A stretch of DNA of 64,000 bases from NCBI RefSeq assembly GCF_002008365.1, contig NZ_MRDL01000036.1, forward strand, positions 547,676 through 611,675. Reading direction: 5' to 3'. The position numbers and the translations under genes are program-made. Numbering within the stretch: position 1 is the first letter of the stretch; every line of letters starts with the position of its first letter. This DNA is from Rhizobium leguminosarum bv. viciae USDA 2370. GTDB lineage: Bacteria; Pseudomonadota; Alphaproteobacteria; Rhizobiales; Rhizobiaceae. Positions 55,569-63,999 of this stretch are shown here, piece by piece. The notes beneath the pieces are model-generated. The model was given only the letters and a program-made list of their open reading frames with translations, did no database searches and was not told the origin of the DNA.

Positions 55569-56243
55569 TTATAAGCGCTTGCTGATAATGGCAGCCCGCC
55601 AGGCATAACCACCGCCGGCGGTATCGAACAACAATATCGCGTTGTTTTCATGGGCTTGCGCTTCCAGAACCTCACGCAGATCGGGGCGCGGGGTGACGTG
55701 GAATTTCGCAAGCCAGGACTGCAGCATGCGCCGGAACCAGGCCGGTAAGCCTTCCTGCTGGCCGAAATCGACAATGTGCAGCTGGCCGCCGGGATTGAGT
55801 GCGGCGATCGATGCATCGACGGCGCGCTCCCAGTCCGGGATCATCGACAGGGCATAGGAAATCAGGATGCGGTCGAAGCCGCTGACGCCGAATTCGCGCG
55901 GCGTGAACGCCGTGGCTTCGGCGACGCGGAATTCCGGGATCGTCGCCTTGGTGGAGAAGGTCTTGCGTGCCGAAATCAGCATTTCCTGGGAAATGTCGAG
56001 GCCGAACAGCTTGGCGGTCGGGAAATGCCTGTGGGCGAAGGCCATGTTGCGCCCGGTGCCGCAGCCGACTTCAAGCAGGGTGCCGCCTTCGGGAACGTCG
56101 AGATTGCGGATCGTGCTGTCGCGGCCGAGAAGATAATATTTGCGGGTCAGGTCGTAGATGTGCCGCTGGTAGCGGTACATGCCATCCATGAGGCTGGCAT
56201 GTTCATCGCTCTTTCCTGCCGTCTCAGTGCCGACCTTGCTCAC
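55569..56243 (-). CDS. btaB: betaine-lipid N-methyltransferase BtaB
   Basis: 224-residue class I SAM methyltransferase. Motif I is LLEVGCGTGRN near residue 57, followed by LFGLDISQEML and AALNPGGQLHIVDF. BtaB adds three methyl groups to the homoserine nitrogen of diacylglycerylhomoserine. The start overlaps the stop of btaA (ATGA, 56240-56243), so assembly is coupled. With BtaA it makes diacylglyceryltrimethylhomoserine, the phosphorus-free lipid that replaces phosphatidylcholine under phosphate stress. Confidence 0.9.
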   Translation of the reverse strand: MSKVGTETAGKSDEHASLMDGMYRYQRHIYDLTRKYYLLGRDSTIRNLDVPEGGTLLEVGCGTGRNMAFAHRHFPTAKLFGLDISQEMLISARKTFSTKATIPEFRVAEATAFTPREFGVSGFDRILISYALSMIPDWERAVDASIAALNPGGQLHIVDFGQQEGLPAWFRRMLQSWLAKFHVTPRPDLREVLEAQAHENNAILLFDTAGGGYAWRAAIISKRL

Positions 56244-57484
56244 GCCTTCTTCCCGTAAATGTGGAAGCCGCCGTAGATTGCCGACCGATCGAGCGCGGTC
56301 AGTTCAAGCGACTTCTCCTCGAAGTAATCCCATTGGTCGCGGATCGCCGGAGCCAGACGGCCTTCGATGATGCTTTTTTCGGCGGCGGTGCGGAAGATCA
56401 CGCGGGCGCCTTCGCGCGCCGTGCGGGTGATTTCCGTCCAGACGTCGTTCAACTGCTCGTCCGTCATCCAGTCCTGCGCGTCGAGCAGGATGTAGCGGTC
56501 GCGCGAAGCGGCCGGCTCGCGGGCCAGAAGCTCGGTGAAGCTTGCATGGTGGACGTTGACGCGGTCGATATTGGCGCGGATCACCTGATAGTGCTCCGAC
56601 TTCAAGTAGGTCGGCAGCGGGCCTTCCGCTTCGGTGCCGTAGCGGCGGCCGAAGGCCTGCCAGGCGAAATAGTTGTCGCTCATCGGGAAATGACAGGCGA
56701 GCTTTTCCAGGCGGTGCTTCAGCACCGGCGCAATCGAATGATCGGCGGCGAGGCTTGCAAGTTCGTCATATTGCTGCGGCGGAATGCCGAGGCCGAAGAG
56801 CGAGCTCTTGCGGCTGGTGATCCAGCGCACGACCGGCTTTTCGAAGAGCGGCGCGATCTGCTCGTCGAAGAACTGGCGCTGCTCGCGGATCGAGCGGGTT
56901 TTGGTCATCTCGCGCAGTTTGACGCCATGCAGGCGGGCCAGAAGGTGGGCGGCGCCGATGAAGCGACCGAGCAGGCCCGTTTCGTAAATGTTGCGGTCGA
57001 AGACGGTGACGCGGCGGCGGCCGTACTTGCGGCCGTTCCAGTAGCTACGGGTTGCCTCATCGAGACGGGCGGCGAGATGCTGGTCGTAAGCGCGGCTGTT
57101 CGACTTCTCGTTCGGCATCGCCAGGAAGCGGACGAGATCGGCATGGCCGGGAAGATGCTTGAAGGCGGCAAGCTTCAGGCGGTTCAGCGCGATGTGGTGC
57201 GGGTTGAGATCGACGACGTCGATCGAGGCCGGCGCCTTGGAGAGATAGGCGAGCATGTTGCAGCCGCCAGAGCCGATGGTGACGATGCGATGGTTGGGCT
57301 TCAGCTCCATCGCCTGCATGTCGAGATCCGGATCCTCCCAGATCTGCGGATAGACGAGGCCGGAGAAGAGAAGGCCGAAGAGACGCTCGGAAAGGCCATC
57401 CTTCGAAAAAGCCTTATGGCGGAGAAGGGCGTCCTTGAGTTTCCGGTTCTTGCGGAAGCCGGCATCCGGTGCAAATTCTGACAT
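56240..57484 (-). CDS. btaA: SAM:diacylglycerol 3-amino-3-carboxypropyltransferase BtaA
   Basis: 414 residues, the expected length. It transfers the 3-amino-3-carboxypropyl group of SAM to diacylglycerol. Visible: GLLFSGLVYPQIWEDPDLDM near residue 38, the SAM site ITIGSGGCNMLAYLSKAP-like (as IVTIGSGGCNMLAYL), IDVVDLNPHHIALNRLKLAA, and IGAAHLLARLHGVKL. Cytoplasmic membrane-associated. A partial Pho-box-like sequence lies at 57529-57546 on this strand. In other rhizobia the pair is induced by low phosphate; here this is inferred. Confidence 0.93.
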   Translation of the reverse strand: MSEFAPDAGFRKNRKLKDALLRHKAFSKDGLSERLFGLLFSGLVYPQIWEDPDLDMQAMELKPNHRIVTIGSGGCNMLAYLSKAPASIDVVDLNPHHIALNRLKLAAFKHLPGHADLVRFLAMPNEKSNSRAYDQHLAARLDEATRSYWNGRKYGRRRVTVFDRNIYETGLLGRFIGAAHLLARLHGVKLREMTKTRSIREQRQFFDEQIAPLFEKPVVRWITSRKSSLFGLGIPPQQYDELASLAADHSIAPVLKHRLEKLACHFPMSDNYFAWQAFGRRYGTEAEGPLPTYLKSEHYQVIRANIDRVNVHHASFTELLAREPAASRDRYILLDAQDWMTDEQLNDVWTEITRTAREGARVIFRTAAEKSIIEGRLAPAIRDQWDYFEEKSLELTALDRSAIYGGFHIYGKKA

Positions 57485-57528
57485 GAGTCTGTCACCTTTT
57501 TAGCGTTCAGGGCGTGTAGCGCGCCTCT

Positions 57529-57546
57529 GCTACAGTTTGATGACGT
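57529..57546 (-). promoter_or_regulatory. possible Pho box upstream of btaA
   Basis: On the minus strand ACGTCAT-CAAA-CTGTAGC, spaced 11 bp between half-sites, matches the CTGTCAT-N4-CTGTCAT consensus at 5 of 7 positions in each half. It lies 45 bp before the btaA start. Confidence 0.4.
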
Positions 57547-57701
57547 GGGCTGTGGGCGCCGTTCTTCGGAGGCTTCGACCTCCTCGGGCGAGCAACCGGG
57601 ATGGCTCTCCTGGGAAAGTGATCGGGACGATGGCCGTTCTTCGCTTCGGCCCCTTTCCGGCGCGTGTGATTCCTGCTTCTCTCCCGCCATGGAGGAATGC
57701 C

Positions 57702-59126
57702 ATGCGATTTGTCCTGCGTATCCTGAAGGCGCTTGCTCTCCTTCTCGTTCTCCTCGTCATCACTGCCGGCGGCTGGCTCTTCATCCGGCCGCCGGAACTG
57801 CTCAGCGTCGGCGACGGCTATGCCGCCAAGATCGTCTGCTCCAATGTCTTCATCGCCGGTCGGGGGGCCGAGGATGTGCTTCATGACGATGTCCAGGCGC
57901 CCGGAAATCCGCTGCTGCGGCTCGTGCGTGTCAGCGTCGACCGCGACAACGACCGCGTGACGGCGCGCTTCATGGGACTGTTTGCGCCGAGTTATGCGCT
58001 CTATCGCGGCGCTTTCGGCTGCGCGAGCGTGCCGGACGGCAATTTCGAGGCGGCGGCGAATGCAGCGCCTTTCGATCCGCCGGCCAAGATGCAGGCGAAT
58101 GACGCCTTGTGGCCGGAGGGCGAGGGCACCGGCAACCCGGCGGACGGCAAGATCGCCGCGCTGCTTGCCGATGCCGGCGTGGCCGGCCCTGCAATGCGGG
58201 CGATCGTCGTGGTGCGCAATGGCCGCATCGTCGCCGATGCCTATGGCCCCGGCTTCTCGGCAAAGACGCCGCTCATCGGCTGGTCGATGACGAAGACCGT
58301 GAATGCGGCGGTCCTCGGCCGGCTGATGCTCGACGGCAAGATCTCCTTCGACGATGATAACCTGCTGGCGCAGTGGAAGAACGATGCGCGCGCCAGGATC
58401 AAGGTTTCCGACCTGCTCGGCATGGAGAGCGGCCTTGCCTTCAACGAGGACTATGGCGACGTCGCCGATGTGACGCGCATGCTCTATCTCGATCCCGACA
58501 TGGTATCGCTGCCGGCCAATGCGCCGATGGAGGCAGCACCCGGCCAGCGCTTCCGCTATTCGAGCGGTACGGCCGTGCTCTTGTCACGCATCTGGATGGA
58601 CAGGGTCGGCAATGCGCAGGCCGCCTTTTCCTATCCGCACGACGCCTTGTTTTCGCCGCTCGGCATGACGAGCGCGGTGTTCGAACTCGATGCGCGCGGC
58701 ACGTTTGCCGGAAGCTCCTATCTCTATGCGACGGCGCATGACTGGGCGCGCTTCGGGCAGTTCCTGCTGCAGGATGGCGTGTGGAACGGCCAGCGGCTGC
58801 TGCCGGAGGGTTTCGTCGGCGCCATGCGCACCCCGACGGCAGCGTCGAACGGGCGGTATACGCAAGGCCAAGCCTGGCTCGCTCCTGGCGGCCCAAGCGC
58901 CGCGTTCGGACTGCCGGAGGATACGTTCTGGCTGACGGGGCATGACGGGCAGAGCATGGCGATCGTGCCTTCCGCCAATCTGGTCGTCGTCCGGCTCGGC
59001 CTGACGCCAATCCGGCTCGACTATCAGCCGCAGACGCTGCTCAAGGCGATCCTGGCGGCCGTGCCACAATCGGGGGAGCCGAAACAGCAGGCCGGGTCAC
59101 AACAAAAGGCGCAGCCGCAGCCATAG
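57702..59126 (+). CDS. serine hydrolase, beta-lactamase-fold
   Basis: 474 residues. An N-terminal membrane anchor or signal (FVLRILKALALLLVLLVITA) is followed by a beta-lactamase/DD-peptidase-like fold. The active Ser-X-X-Lys is SMTK in IGWSMTKTVNAAVLG, and the second motif is RYSSGTAVL (Tyr-Ser). Its relatives include 6-aminohexanoate-dimer hydrolase and esterase-type beta-lactamase-family proteins. True beta-lactamase activity is not shown. ATG 57702 has GGAGG upstream; a longer frame from 57537 overlaps the btaA promoter region. C-terminus is Gln-rich. Confidence 0.87.
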   Translation: MRFVLRILKALALLLVLLVITAGGWLFIRPPELLSVGDGYAAKIVCSNVFIAGRGAEDVLHDDVQAPGNPLLRLVRVSVDRDNDRVTARFMGLFAPSYALYRGAFGCASVPDGNFEAAANAAPFDPPAKMQANDALWPEGEGTGNPADGKIAALLADAGVAGPAMRAIVVVRNGRIVADAYGPGFSAKTPLIGWSMTKTVNAAVLGRLMLDGKISFDDDNLLAQWKNDARARIKVSDLLGMESGLAFNEDYGDVADVTRMLYLDPDMVSLPANAPMEAAPGQRFRYSSGTAVLLSRIWMDRVGNAQAAFSYPHDALFSPLGMTSAVFELDARGTFAGSSYLYATAHDWARFGQFLLQDGVWNGQRLLPEGFVGAMRTPTAASNGRYTQGQAWLAPGGPSAAFGLPEDTFWLTGHDGQSMAIVPSANLVVVRLGLTPIRLDYQPQTLLKAILAAVPQSGEPKQQAGSQQKAQPQP

Positions 59127-59168
59127 ACCGGAGCTGCGATCACCGTTTCAGCAATTGCCTTGGTGTTG

Positions 59169-60104
59169 TCAGTAGTTGCCTTGGGCGATGTCGGTCATGC
59201 CCTTGCGCTTGGCGTCATAATAATAGCCGCGCGCATAGAGGCGGACGGCATCGTCTTCCTTATTGTCGGAGACGAGCCAGGCGCCGCGCAGATATTTCGC
59301 GGCATATTTGATGTTGGTCTCGGCATCGAAGAGGCCGCCCGGGGCACCGTCATAACCCATGGACTTGGCGGTGTTGTACTTGATCTGCATGAGGCCGAAA
59401 TAGCCGCGCTTGTTGTAGGCCTTCGGATTATAGCGGCTCTCGCGATGGACGATGCGGTGGAGCAACGTCTCGGGAATCTCGTAGACCTTCGAATATTTGG
59501 CGATGAGCTTGGTGACGAAGCTCTTTTCGACCGTCGGCGCATCGTCTTTGTCGTCGTCGCTGAACATCGGGGGCGCCGTCGGCGGATCGATCGGCCCGGA
59601 TTCGTCGAAACCGTAATCCATGCTGGCGCGTGGCGTGGTGTCAACTGCGGCAAGTGCTGCAAGCGCACTGTTTTGCGGTGTCGCGGCAAAGGCAAGCTGC
59701 GTCGTCGGCTGTGCGGGCGCTCCCGGACGCGGCGTCGGCACGACGGACTGGATCGCCGTCATCTCGGGCGTCAGCGGAATCTGCGCGTAGGCTGCCGGCT
59801 GTATGCCTGCCTGCATGGCGAGATCGGCAGGCTGAGAGGTTGCCACGGCCGGCATCGCCGTTGCGGTCAGGGAGGGGGGTGATGCCTGAGGAATGGTGGC
59901 GCCAGCGACAGCTGCGCCTTCGGCTGTCGGGATCGCGGCGAGTGTTGCATCTTCGCCGGGCTTCGGCATCGGCACGACGGTCTGGGCGGCTGTCAGTTCG
60001 GCCTGGGACGTGTATTCGACGCTCGCACATCCCGTCATCACGCCGCAGAGTATCGTGGAAACGACAAGACTGCGTTTCAGGCCGGATGATCCGATCGCTA
60101 CCAT
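59169..60104 (-). CDS. lytic transglycosylase, SLT domain, lipoprotein
   Basis: 311 residues with a lipobox, CGVMTGC (Cys about 26). A long Ala/Pro-rich linker includes two related segments, TVVPMPKPGEDATLAAIP and SVVPTPRPGAPA. The SLT domain (about 200-290) has the catalytic Glu in HRESRYNPKAYNKRGYFGLM and QIKYNTAKSMGYDG. It cleaves peptidoglycan glycan strands at the outer membrane side. The start is ATG 60104. It converges with the serine hydrolase gene, 42 bp apart. Confidence 0.9.
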   Translation of the reverse strand: MVAIGSSGLKRSLVVSTILCGVMTGCASVEYTSQAELTAAQTVVPMPKPGEDATLAAIPTAEGAAVAGATIPQASPPSLTATAMPAVATSQPADLAMQAGIQPAAYAQIPLTPEMTAIQSVVPTPRPGAPAQPTTQLAFAATPQNSALAALAAVDTTPRASMDYGFDESGPIDPPTAPPMFSDDDKDDAPTVEKSFVTKLIAKYSKVYEIPETLLHRIVHRESRYNPKAYNKRGYFGLMQIKYNTAKSMGYDGAPGGLFDAETNIKYAAKYLRGAWLVSDNKEDDAVRLYARGYYYDAKRKGMTDIAQGNY

Positions 60105-60219
60105 TCCGCCACTTTCGTGAAATCGCGCCGCCCCGGCAGCGTATAAAAGTTACCAAAAACCTTAAGCCCTGGTGACCCCATTAACCTATTCGTGGCATTC
60201 CGGCAACCACGGAGTATTA

Positions 60220-60855
60220 CTAGGCTGCAATACGACGATACCCGGCCGTTACGGCACCTGCAGCGATCAGCAGAGTGCCTCCGGTTCGGTTCACGGCGCG
60301 CTGGATGCTCGCCTTGCGAATCAGTCCGCGCGCGGCATGGGCGAGAAACGCGTAGGTGGAAGCGTTGAGGATCGCCAGCACGAGGAAGGTCGCTTCCATG
60401 ATCGCCATCTGGCCGAGGAAGGGCAGGGCCGGATTGAGGAACTGCGGCACGAAGGCGACGAAGAAGATGATGCTCTTCGGATTGAGGGCGGTGACAATAT
60501 AGGCGTGGAGGAAGATCTTGAGGGACTTCTCCTCCGGCAGATTGTCGTTGTCGGCAATCGGTTCGCCGATGATGGGAGCCCGCCAGAGCTTGAGTCCCAG
60601 CCAGATCAGGTAGGCGCCGCCGATCCACTTCAACACGGTGAAGAGGGTCGCGGAGGCGGCCAGAACAGCACCGAGACCGAAGAGAGAAGCGGTCATCGCG
60701 GTGAAGTCACCGAGCGCCACGCCGCCTACCGTCGCAAACGCCGTCCTGCGTCCATGACCGAGCGCATAGGAAACGACGAGCAGTATCGTCGGCCCCGGTA
60801 TGGCCAGCATGATGGCGGATGCCGCCGCAAACGCGAGCCAAGCTTCAAGTGACAT
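60220..60855 (-). CDS. LysE-family translocator
   Basis: 211 residues, about six helices. It starts LEAWLAFAAASAIMLAIPGP with the family motif TILLVVSYALGHGRRTAF (conserved GxxxGxx loop), then LKWIGGAYLIWLGLKLWRAP. The family exports amino acids such as lysine, homoserine or threonine. Substrate unknown. The start is ATG 60855. No regulator gene lies beside it. Confidence 0.9.
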   Translation of the reverse strand: MSLEAWLAFAAASAIMLAIPGPTILLVVSYALGHGRRTAFATVGGVALGDFTAMTASLFGLGAVLAASATLFTVLKWIGGAYLIWLGLKLWRAPIIGEPIADNDNLPEEKSLKIFLHAYIVTALNPKSIIFFVAFVPQFLNPALPFLGQMAIMEATFLVLAILNASTYAFLAHAARGLIRKASIQRAVNRTGGTLLIAAGAVTAGYRRIAA

Positions 60856-60912
60856 GGTGTCTCCTCCTATTCCTCGGGAACAAGCAAAGACATCATATTA
60901 ACCATCCGTCAA

Positions 60913-62124
60913 TCACGCTTCTTTGTATTTCTGGCCTATATTGTCCATGACTTCGGCAAACCATGCCGTCGAAAGGTCAAAAGCCTTGCCGCCCTTGATG
61001 CGCGGGAATTCTATAGTGCGCAATTTACCGTTCTGGCCTTCATCATGGCCGGTGACGCCGGAGACTTTATTGAGCGCGCTTTCGACGGCGAGATCGACCA
61101 TGCTCTGGATCAGCCGCAGGTCGTCGCCGTTGGCGGGCGCCGAGCGGGCGAAATAGCCTGATTTCTGCACGAGGGAACGCTCGGCGTTCAAGAGATTGGC
61201 GAACTGCTTCTGGAACCATGCGCCGACATTGATCGTGTCGATCTTCACATGGCCGAAGGCATCGCGCTTGACGGTCTCGCCGGCGGCTTCGCGCTCGGCG
61301 ACGATGGCGTCGAGGCATGCGCCTTCCGAGACAAAGACCGTGGCATGGCCGTTGCGGTCCATGCTTTCCGTCAGGCGGGCGGCTTCGGCGTCGAGGTCGA
61401 AGGCCATCTCAGGCAGGTAGACGGCGTCGATGCTTTTCAGATGCGCGTCCATCATCAGGCCGTCGACATACTGGTTGCGGCTGGTGCGCTGGAGATAGGC
61501 GCGAGCGGTGGCGGCCGTCAGCCAGCCGCAATGGCGGCCCATGACCTCGTGGATGACGAGGGTGCGGGGTGCGGCCGTCTGTTCGTTGCTGACATTGTCG
61601 AAGAAATGCGCGCCGACTTCGGCGGCCGTCCAGGCGCCGAGCGACTGGCGGATCGGCACGACGTCATTGTCGACAGTCTTCGGCAGGCCGACGACGGTGA
61701 GATCGTAGCCGTTGGCGGCGAGGTAGGCGGCAAGGTCGGCGGCCGTGGTGTTGGTGTCGTCGCCGCCGATCGTGTGGAGAATGGTGATGCCGTCATTGGC
61801 AAGACGTTCGGCGGCGACCCGCAGCGGGTTCTCGCCTTCCTTGACCAGGCCGCGCTTGACGCAGTCGGCGGCATTGGTGAGCTTGACGCGGCTATTGCCG
61901 ATCGGCGAGCCGCCGTAGCGGTGCAGCAGCGGCGCCTTTTCGCGCATCTGGCGGGTGATCTCGAGGCTGTCGCCGATCAGCACCCCTTGGTAGCCGGATT
62001 TGTAGGCGACGATGTCGAGATCGGGTGCGATGTCGCTGTAGCGTTCGATGAGGCCGCCGACGGCGGAAGAAAGACAGGGCGCCAGGCCTCCGGCGGTCAG
62101 CATTGCGACTTTCTGTTTGGCCAT
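60913..62124 (-). CDS. 6-phosphofructokinase, pyrophosphate-dependent type
   Basis: 403 residues. Glycolytic phosphofructokinase of the group using PPi: the phosphate-donor loop is HTIGGDDTNTTAADLAAYLA (Asp after GGD, as in PPi enzymes, where ATP enzymes have Gly), PKTVDNDVVPIRQSLG carries the catalytic Asp, and MGRHCGWLTAATARAYL binds fructose-6-phosphate. The reaction is reversible, so it can serve both glycolysis and gluconeogenesis. The choice of PPi over ATP is read from motif. A 14-bp palindrome lies 30 bp upstream of the start. Confidence 0.92.
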   Translation of the reverse strand: MAKQKVAMLTAGGLAPCLSSAVGGLIERYSDIAPDLDIVAYKSGYQGVLIGDSLEITRQMREKAPLLHRYGGSPIGNSRVKLTNAADCVKRGLVKEGENPLRVAAERLANDGITILHTIGGDDTNTTAADLAAYLAANGYDLTVVGLPKTVDNDVVPIRQSLGAWTAAEVGAHFFDNVSNEQTAAPRTLVIHEVMGRHCGWLTAATARAYLQRTSRNQYVDGLMMDAHLKSIDAVYLPEMAFDLDAEAARLTESMDRNGHATVFVSEGACLDAIVAEREAAGETVKRDAFGHVKIDTINVGAWFQKQFANLLNAERSLVQKSGYFARSAPANGDDLRLIQSMVDLAVESALNKVSGVTGHDEGQNGKLRTIEFPRIKGGKAFDLSTAWFAEVMDNIGQKYKEA

Positions 62125-62533
62125 GATCCCTCCTACGGTGTTTCGGTGCGGCAGCGTTAGCTAACGCATGGATGCGGCAGGGAAAGGGCCCTGTAAAGTA
62201 AAGAATTTACGAAAAATGCGCCTTTCTGCAGTGTTGAACTGCAAAGGCGACCGGAAGTGCGGATATAATCGTTTCAAGCCCGGTCTGCCTGTCGGGGATC
62301 TGTTGTGGAAATTTCCATCGCGCGCTCCGCAGCCTACGTGCCTGGCCAATGGCGGCGACCGCTAGCCAGGCCTTAAGGTAAGATAAAGCGGGGCGATGAA
62401 TCGTTTGCTGCGGTGCGACAATTACCAAATCGTGAAAACTGTGTTCGGCCCTACGACCAATAGTCGCCTTGCAAAGGCTGCGATTCTTTGGTCAAGCTGT
62501 TTGTTATAAGTTGACAAGTGTGTGAGATTTTCG
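62125..62533. other. 409-bp divergent gap upstream of phosphofructokinase and TerB/J-domain gene
   Basis: No gene is seen. GCGTTAGCTAACGC at 62154-62167 is a perfect 14-bp palindrome about 30 bp before the phosphofructokinase start, where an operator would act. The rest contains short inverted segments (GCAGTGTTGAACTGC) but nothing I can name. Confidence 0.5.
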
Positions 62534-63241
62534 ATGTCCTTCTGGGAAAAGCTGTTGAATGCCATTGGCAATACCGCAGGCAATGCGCTGTCTGCGGTGG
62601 TCGAGGCTATCCGCACGGTTTTCGAAGGCGATCCCGAGACCCGGCGTAAAGTGGCTTTCTCCGTGGCGATCATCGCGCTGTCGGCCAAGATGGCCAAGGC
62701 CGACGGCATCGTTAGCGAGAAGGAGGTCGAAGCCTTCCGCGAAATCTTCGAATTCCCGCAGGATCAGGCAAAGAACGTCGCCAGGCTTTACAACCTCGCG
62801 CGCCAGGACGTCGCCGGCTACGAAGCCTATGCCGAACGGCTTTCCACGCTCTGCGTTACTTGCGCAGCCAATTGCACAGTGCTGGAAGACGTGCTCGACG
62901 GCCTCTTCCACATCGCCAAGGCCGATGGGCTGATCCACGAGAAGGAACTGAATTTCCTGCGTCATATCGGCGAGATCTTCGAGATGAGCGAGACCCGCTT
63001 CGAGCAGATCGCTGCCCGCCACGTCTCGTCCGGCGGCGATCCCTACAAGGTTCTCGGCGTCTCGCCTTCGGACGATTTCCCGACCATCCGCCGCCGTTAC
63101 CATGGCCTTGTCAGCGAACATCATCCCGATCGGCTGATCTCGCGCGGCGTGCCGAAGGAATTCCATGTGATCGCCAATGAGCGCATGGCGGCGCTGAACG
63201 CGGCCTATGAGGCGATCGAGAAGGAACGCCGCGCGGCATGA
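62534..63241 (+). CDS. TerB-like plus J-domain protein (DjlA-like)
   Basis: 235 residues. Residues about 35-150 form a TerB-like helical domain (MAKADGIVSEKEVEAFREIF, and a second HIAKADGLIHEKELNFLRHI repeat with the acidic D-x-x-x-x-E pattern). The C-terminal J domain (about 170-235, DPYKVLGVSPSDDFPTIRRR) has the HPD tripeptide in EHHPDR and would stimulate a Hsp70 (DnaK). Unlike DjlA there is no N-terminal membrane helix. ATG 62534 is chosen. Its last codon overlaps the start of the amidase gene. Confidence 0.9.
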   Translation: MSFWEKLLNAIGNTAGNALSAVVEAIRTVFEGDPETRRKVAFSVAIIALSAKMAKADGIVSEKEVEAFREIFEFPQDQAKNVARLYNLARQDVAGYEAYAERLSTLCVTCAANCTVLEDVLDGLFHIAKADGLIHEKELNFLRHIGEIFEMSETRFEQIAARHVSSGGDPYKVLGVSPSDDFPTIRRRYHGLVSEHHPDRLISRGVPKEFHVIANERMAALNAAYEAIEKERRAA

Positions 63242-63999
63242 CCTCTTTCGAGGCCGACTGCAGAAGCGCTCGCGTGCAGCCCTCGCCGAACCATGGCGAG
63301 CGGGCGGACGGGCGCCATCCCGATATGATCCTGCTGCACTATACCGGCATGCCAACGGCTGATGGCGCGCTCGACTGGCTCTGTCGCGCCGAGAGCCAGG
63401 TTTCCAGCCACTATTTTGTGCATGAAAACGGCGAGGTGGTGCAGCTCGTGCCGGAAACACGGCGTGCCTGGCATGCGGGAAAAAGCAGCTGGCACGGCGA
63501 GACGGACATCAATTCTCTGTCGATCGGCATCGAGATCGCTAATGCCGGCCATCCCGGCGGACTCCCCGATTATCCGAAAGAGCAGATCGCCGCGGTGATC
63601 GAATTGTGTCGCGACTGTGTCAAACGTTGGTCGATCGTGCCGGAACGGGTGCTCGGGCATTCCGATGTCGCCCCCATCCGCAAGGTCGATCCGGGCGAGA
63701 AATTCCCCTGGGCCGAGCTCCACCGGGCGGGCATCGGGCACTGGGTCGAGCCGGCAACGATCACCGGCGGGCGCTTCTTCCAGCGCGGCGATACTGGCCA
63801 GCCTGTCGAGGCGCTGCAGTCGATGCTGTCGCTCTATGGTTACGGCACTGAAATCACGGGCGAATTCTCCGAGAAAACGGCGGGCGATGTGGAAGCTTTC
63901 CAGCGCCATTTCCGGCCCCAACGGGTAGATGGCATCGCCGATTTCTCGACGATCGACACGCTGCACCGGCTGCTGTCGTCGCTGCCGCGTTATACCTGA
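63238..63999 (+). CDS. N-acetylmuramoyl-L-alanine amidase, AmiD-like
   Basis: 253 residues. The Amidase_2 zinc domain has ligand histidines in ILLHYTG and LGHSDVAPIRKVDPGEKF, and SSHYFVHENGEVVQLVPE and SIGIEIANAGH. The C-terminal PG_binding_1 domain starts RGDTGQPVEALQSMLSLYGYG. It removes stem peptides from muropeptides, for cell-wall recycling. There is no N-terminal signal, so a cytoplasmic (AmpD-like) role is also possible. It is translationally coupled to the upstream J-domain gene (ATGA). The gene ends one base before the window edge. Confidence 0.92.
   Translation: MTSFEADCRSARVQPSPNHGERADGRHPDMILLHYTGMPTADGALDWLCRAESQVSSHYFVHENGEVVQLVPETRRAWHAGKSSWHGETDINSLSIGIEIANAGHPGGLPDYPKEQIAAVIELCRDCVKRWSIVPERVLGHSDVAPIRKVDPGEKFPWAELHRAGIGHWVEPATITGGRFFQRGDTGQPVEALQSMLSLYGYGTEITGEFSEKTAGDVEAFQRHFRPQRVDGIADFSTIDTLHRLLSSLPRYT

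Noticed and set aside
56261..57481. 406-codon plus-strand frame over btaA
   Set aside because: Mirror frame of btaA with no recognisable domain; btaA/btaB overlap supports the minus strand.
57537..57701. Longer start for the serine hydrolase
   Set aside because: It would place 55 Arg/Pro-rich residues before an evident signal/anchor helix and overlaps the btaA promoter. ATG 57702 has GGAGG.
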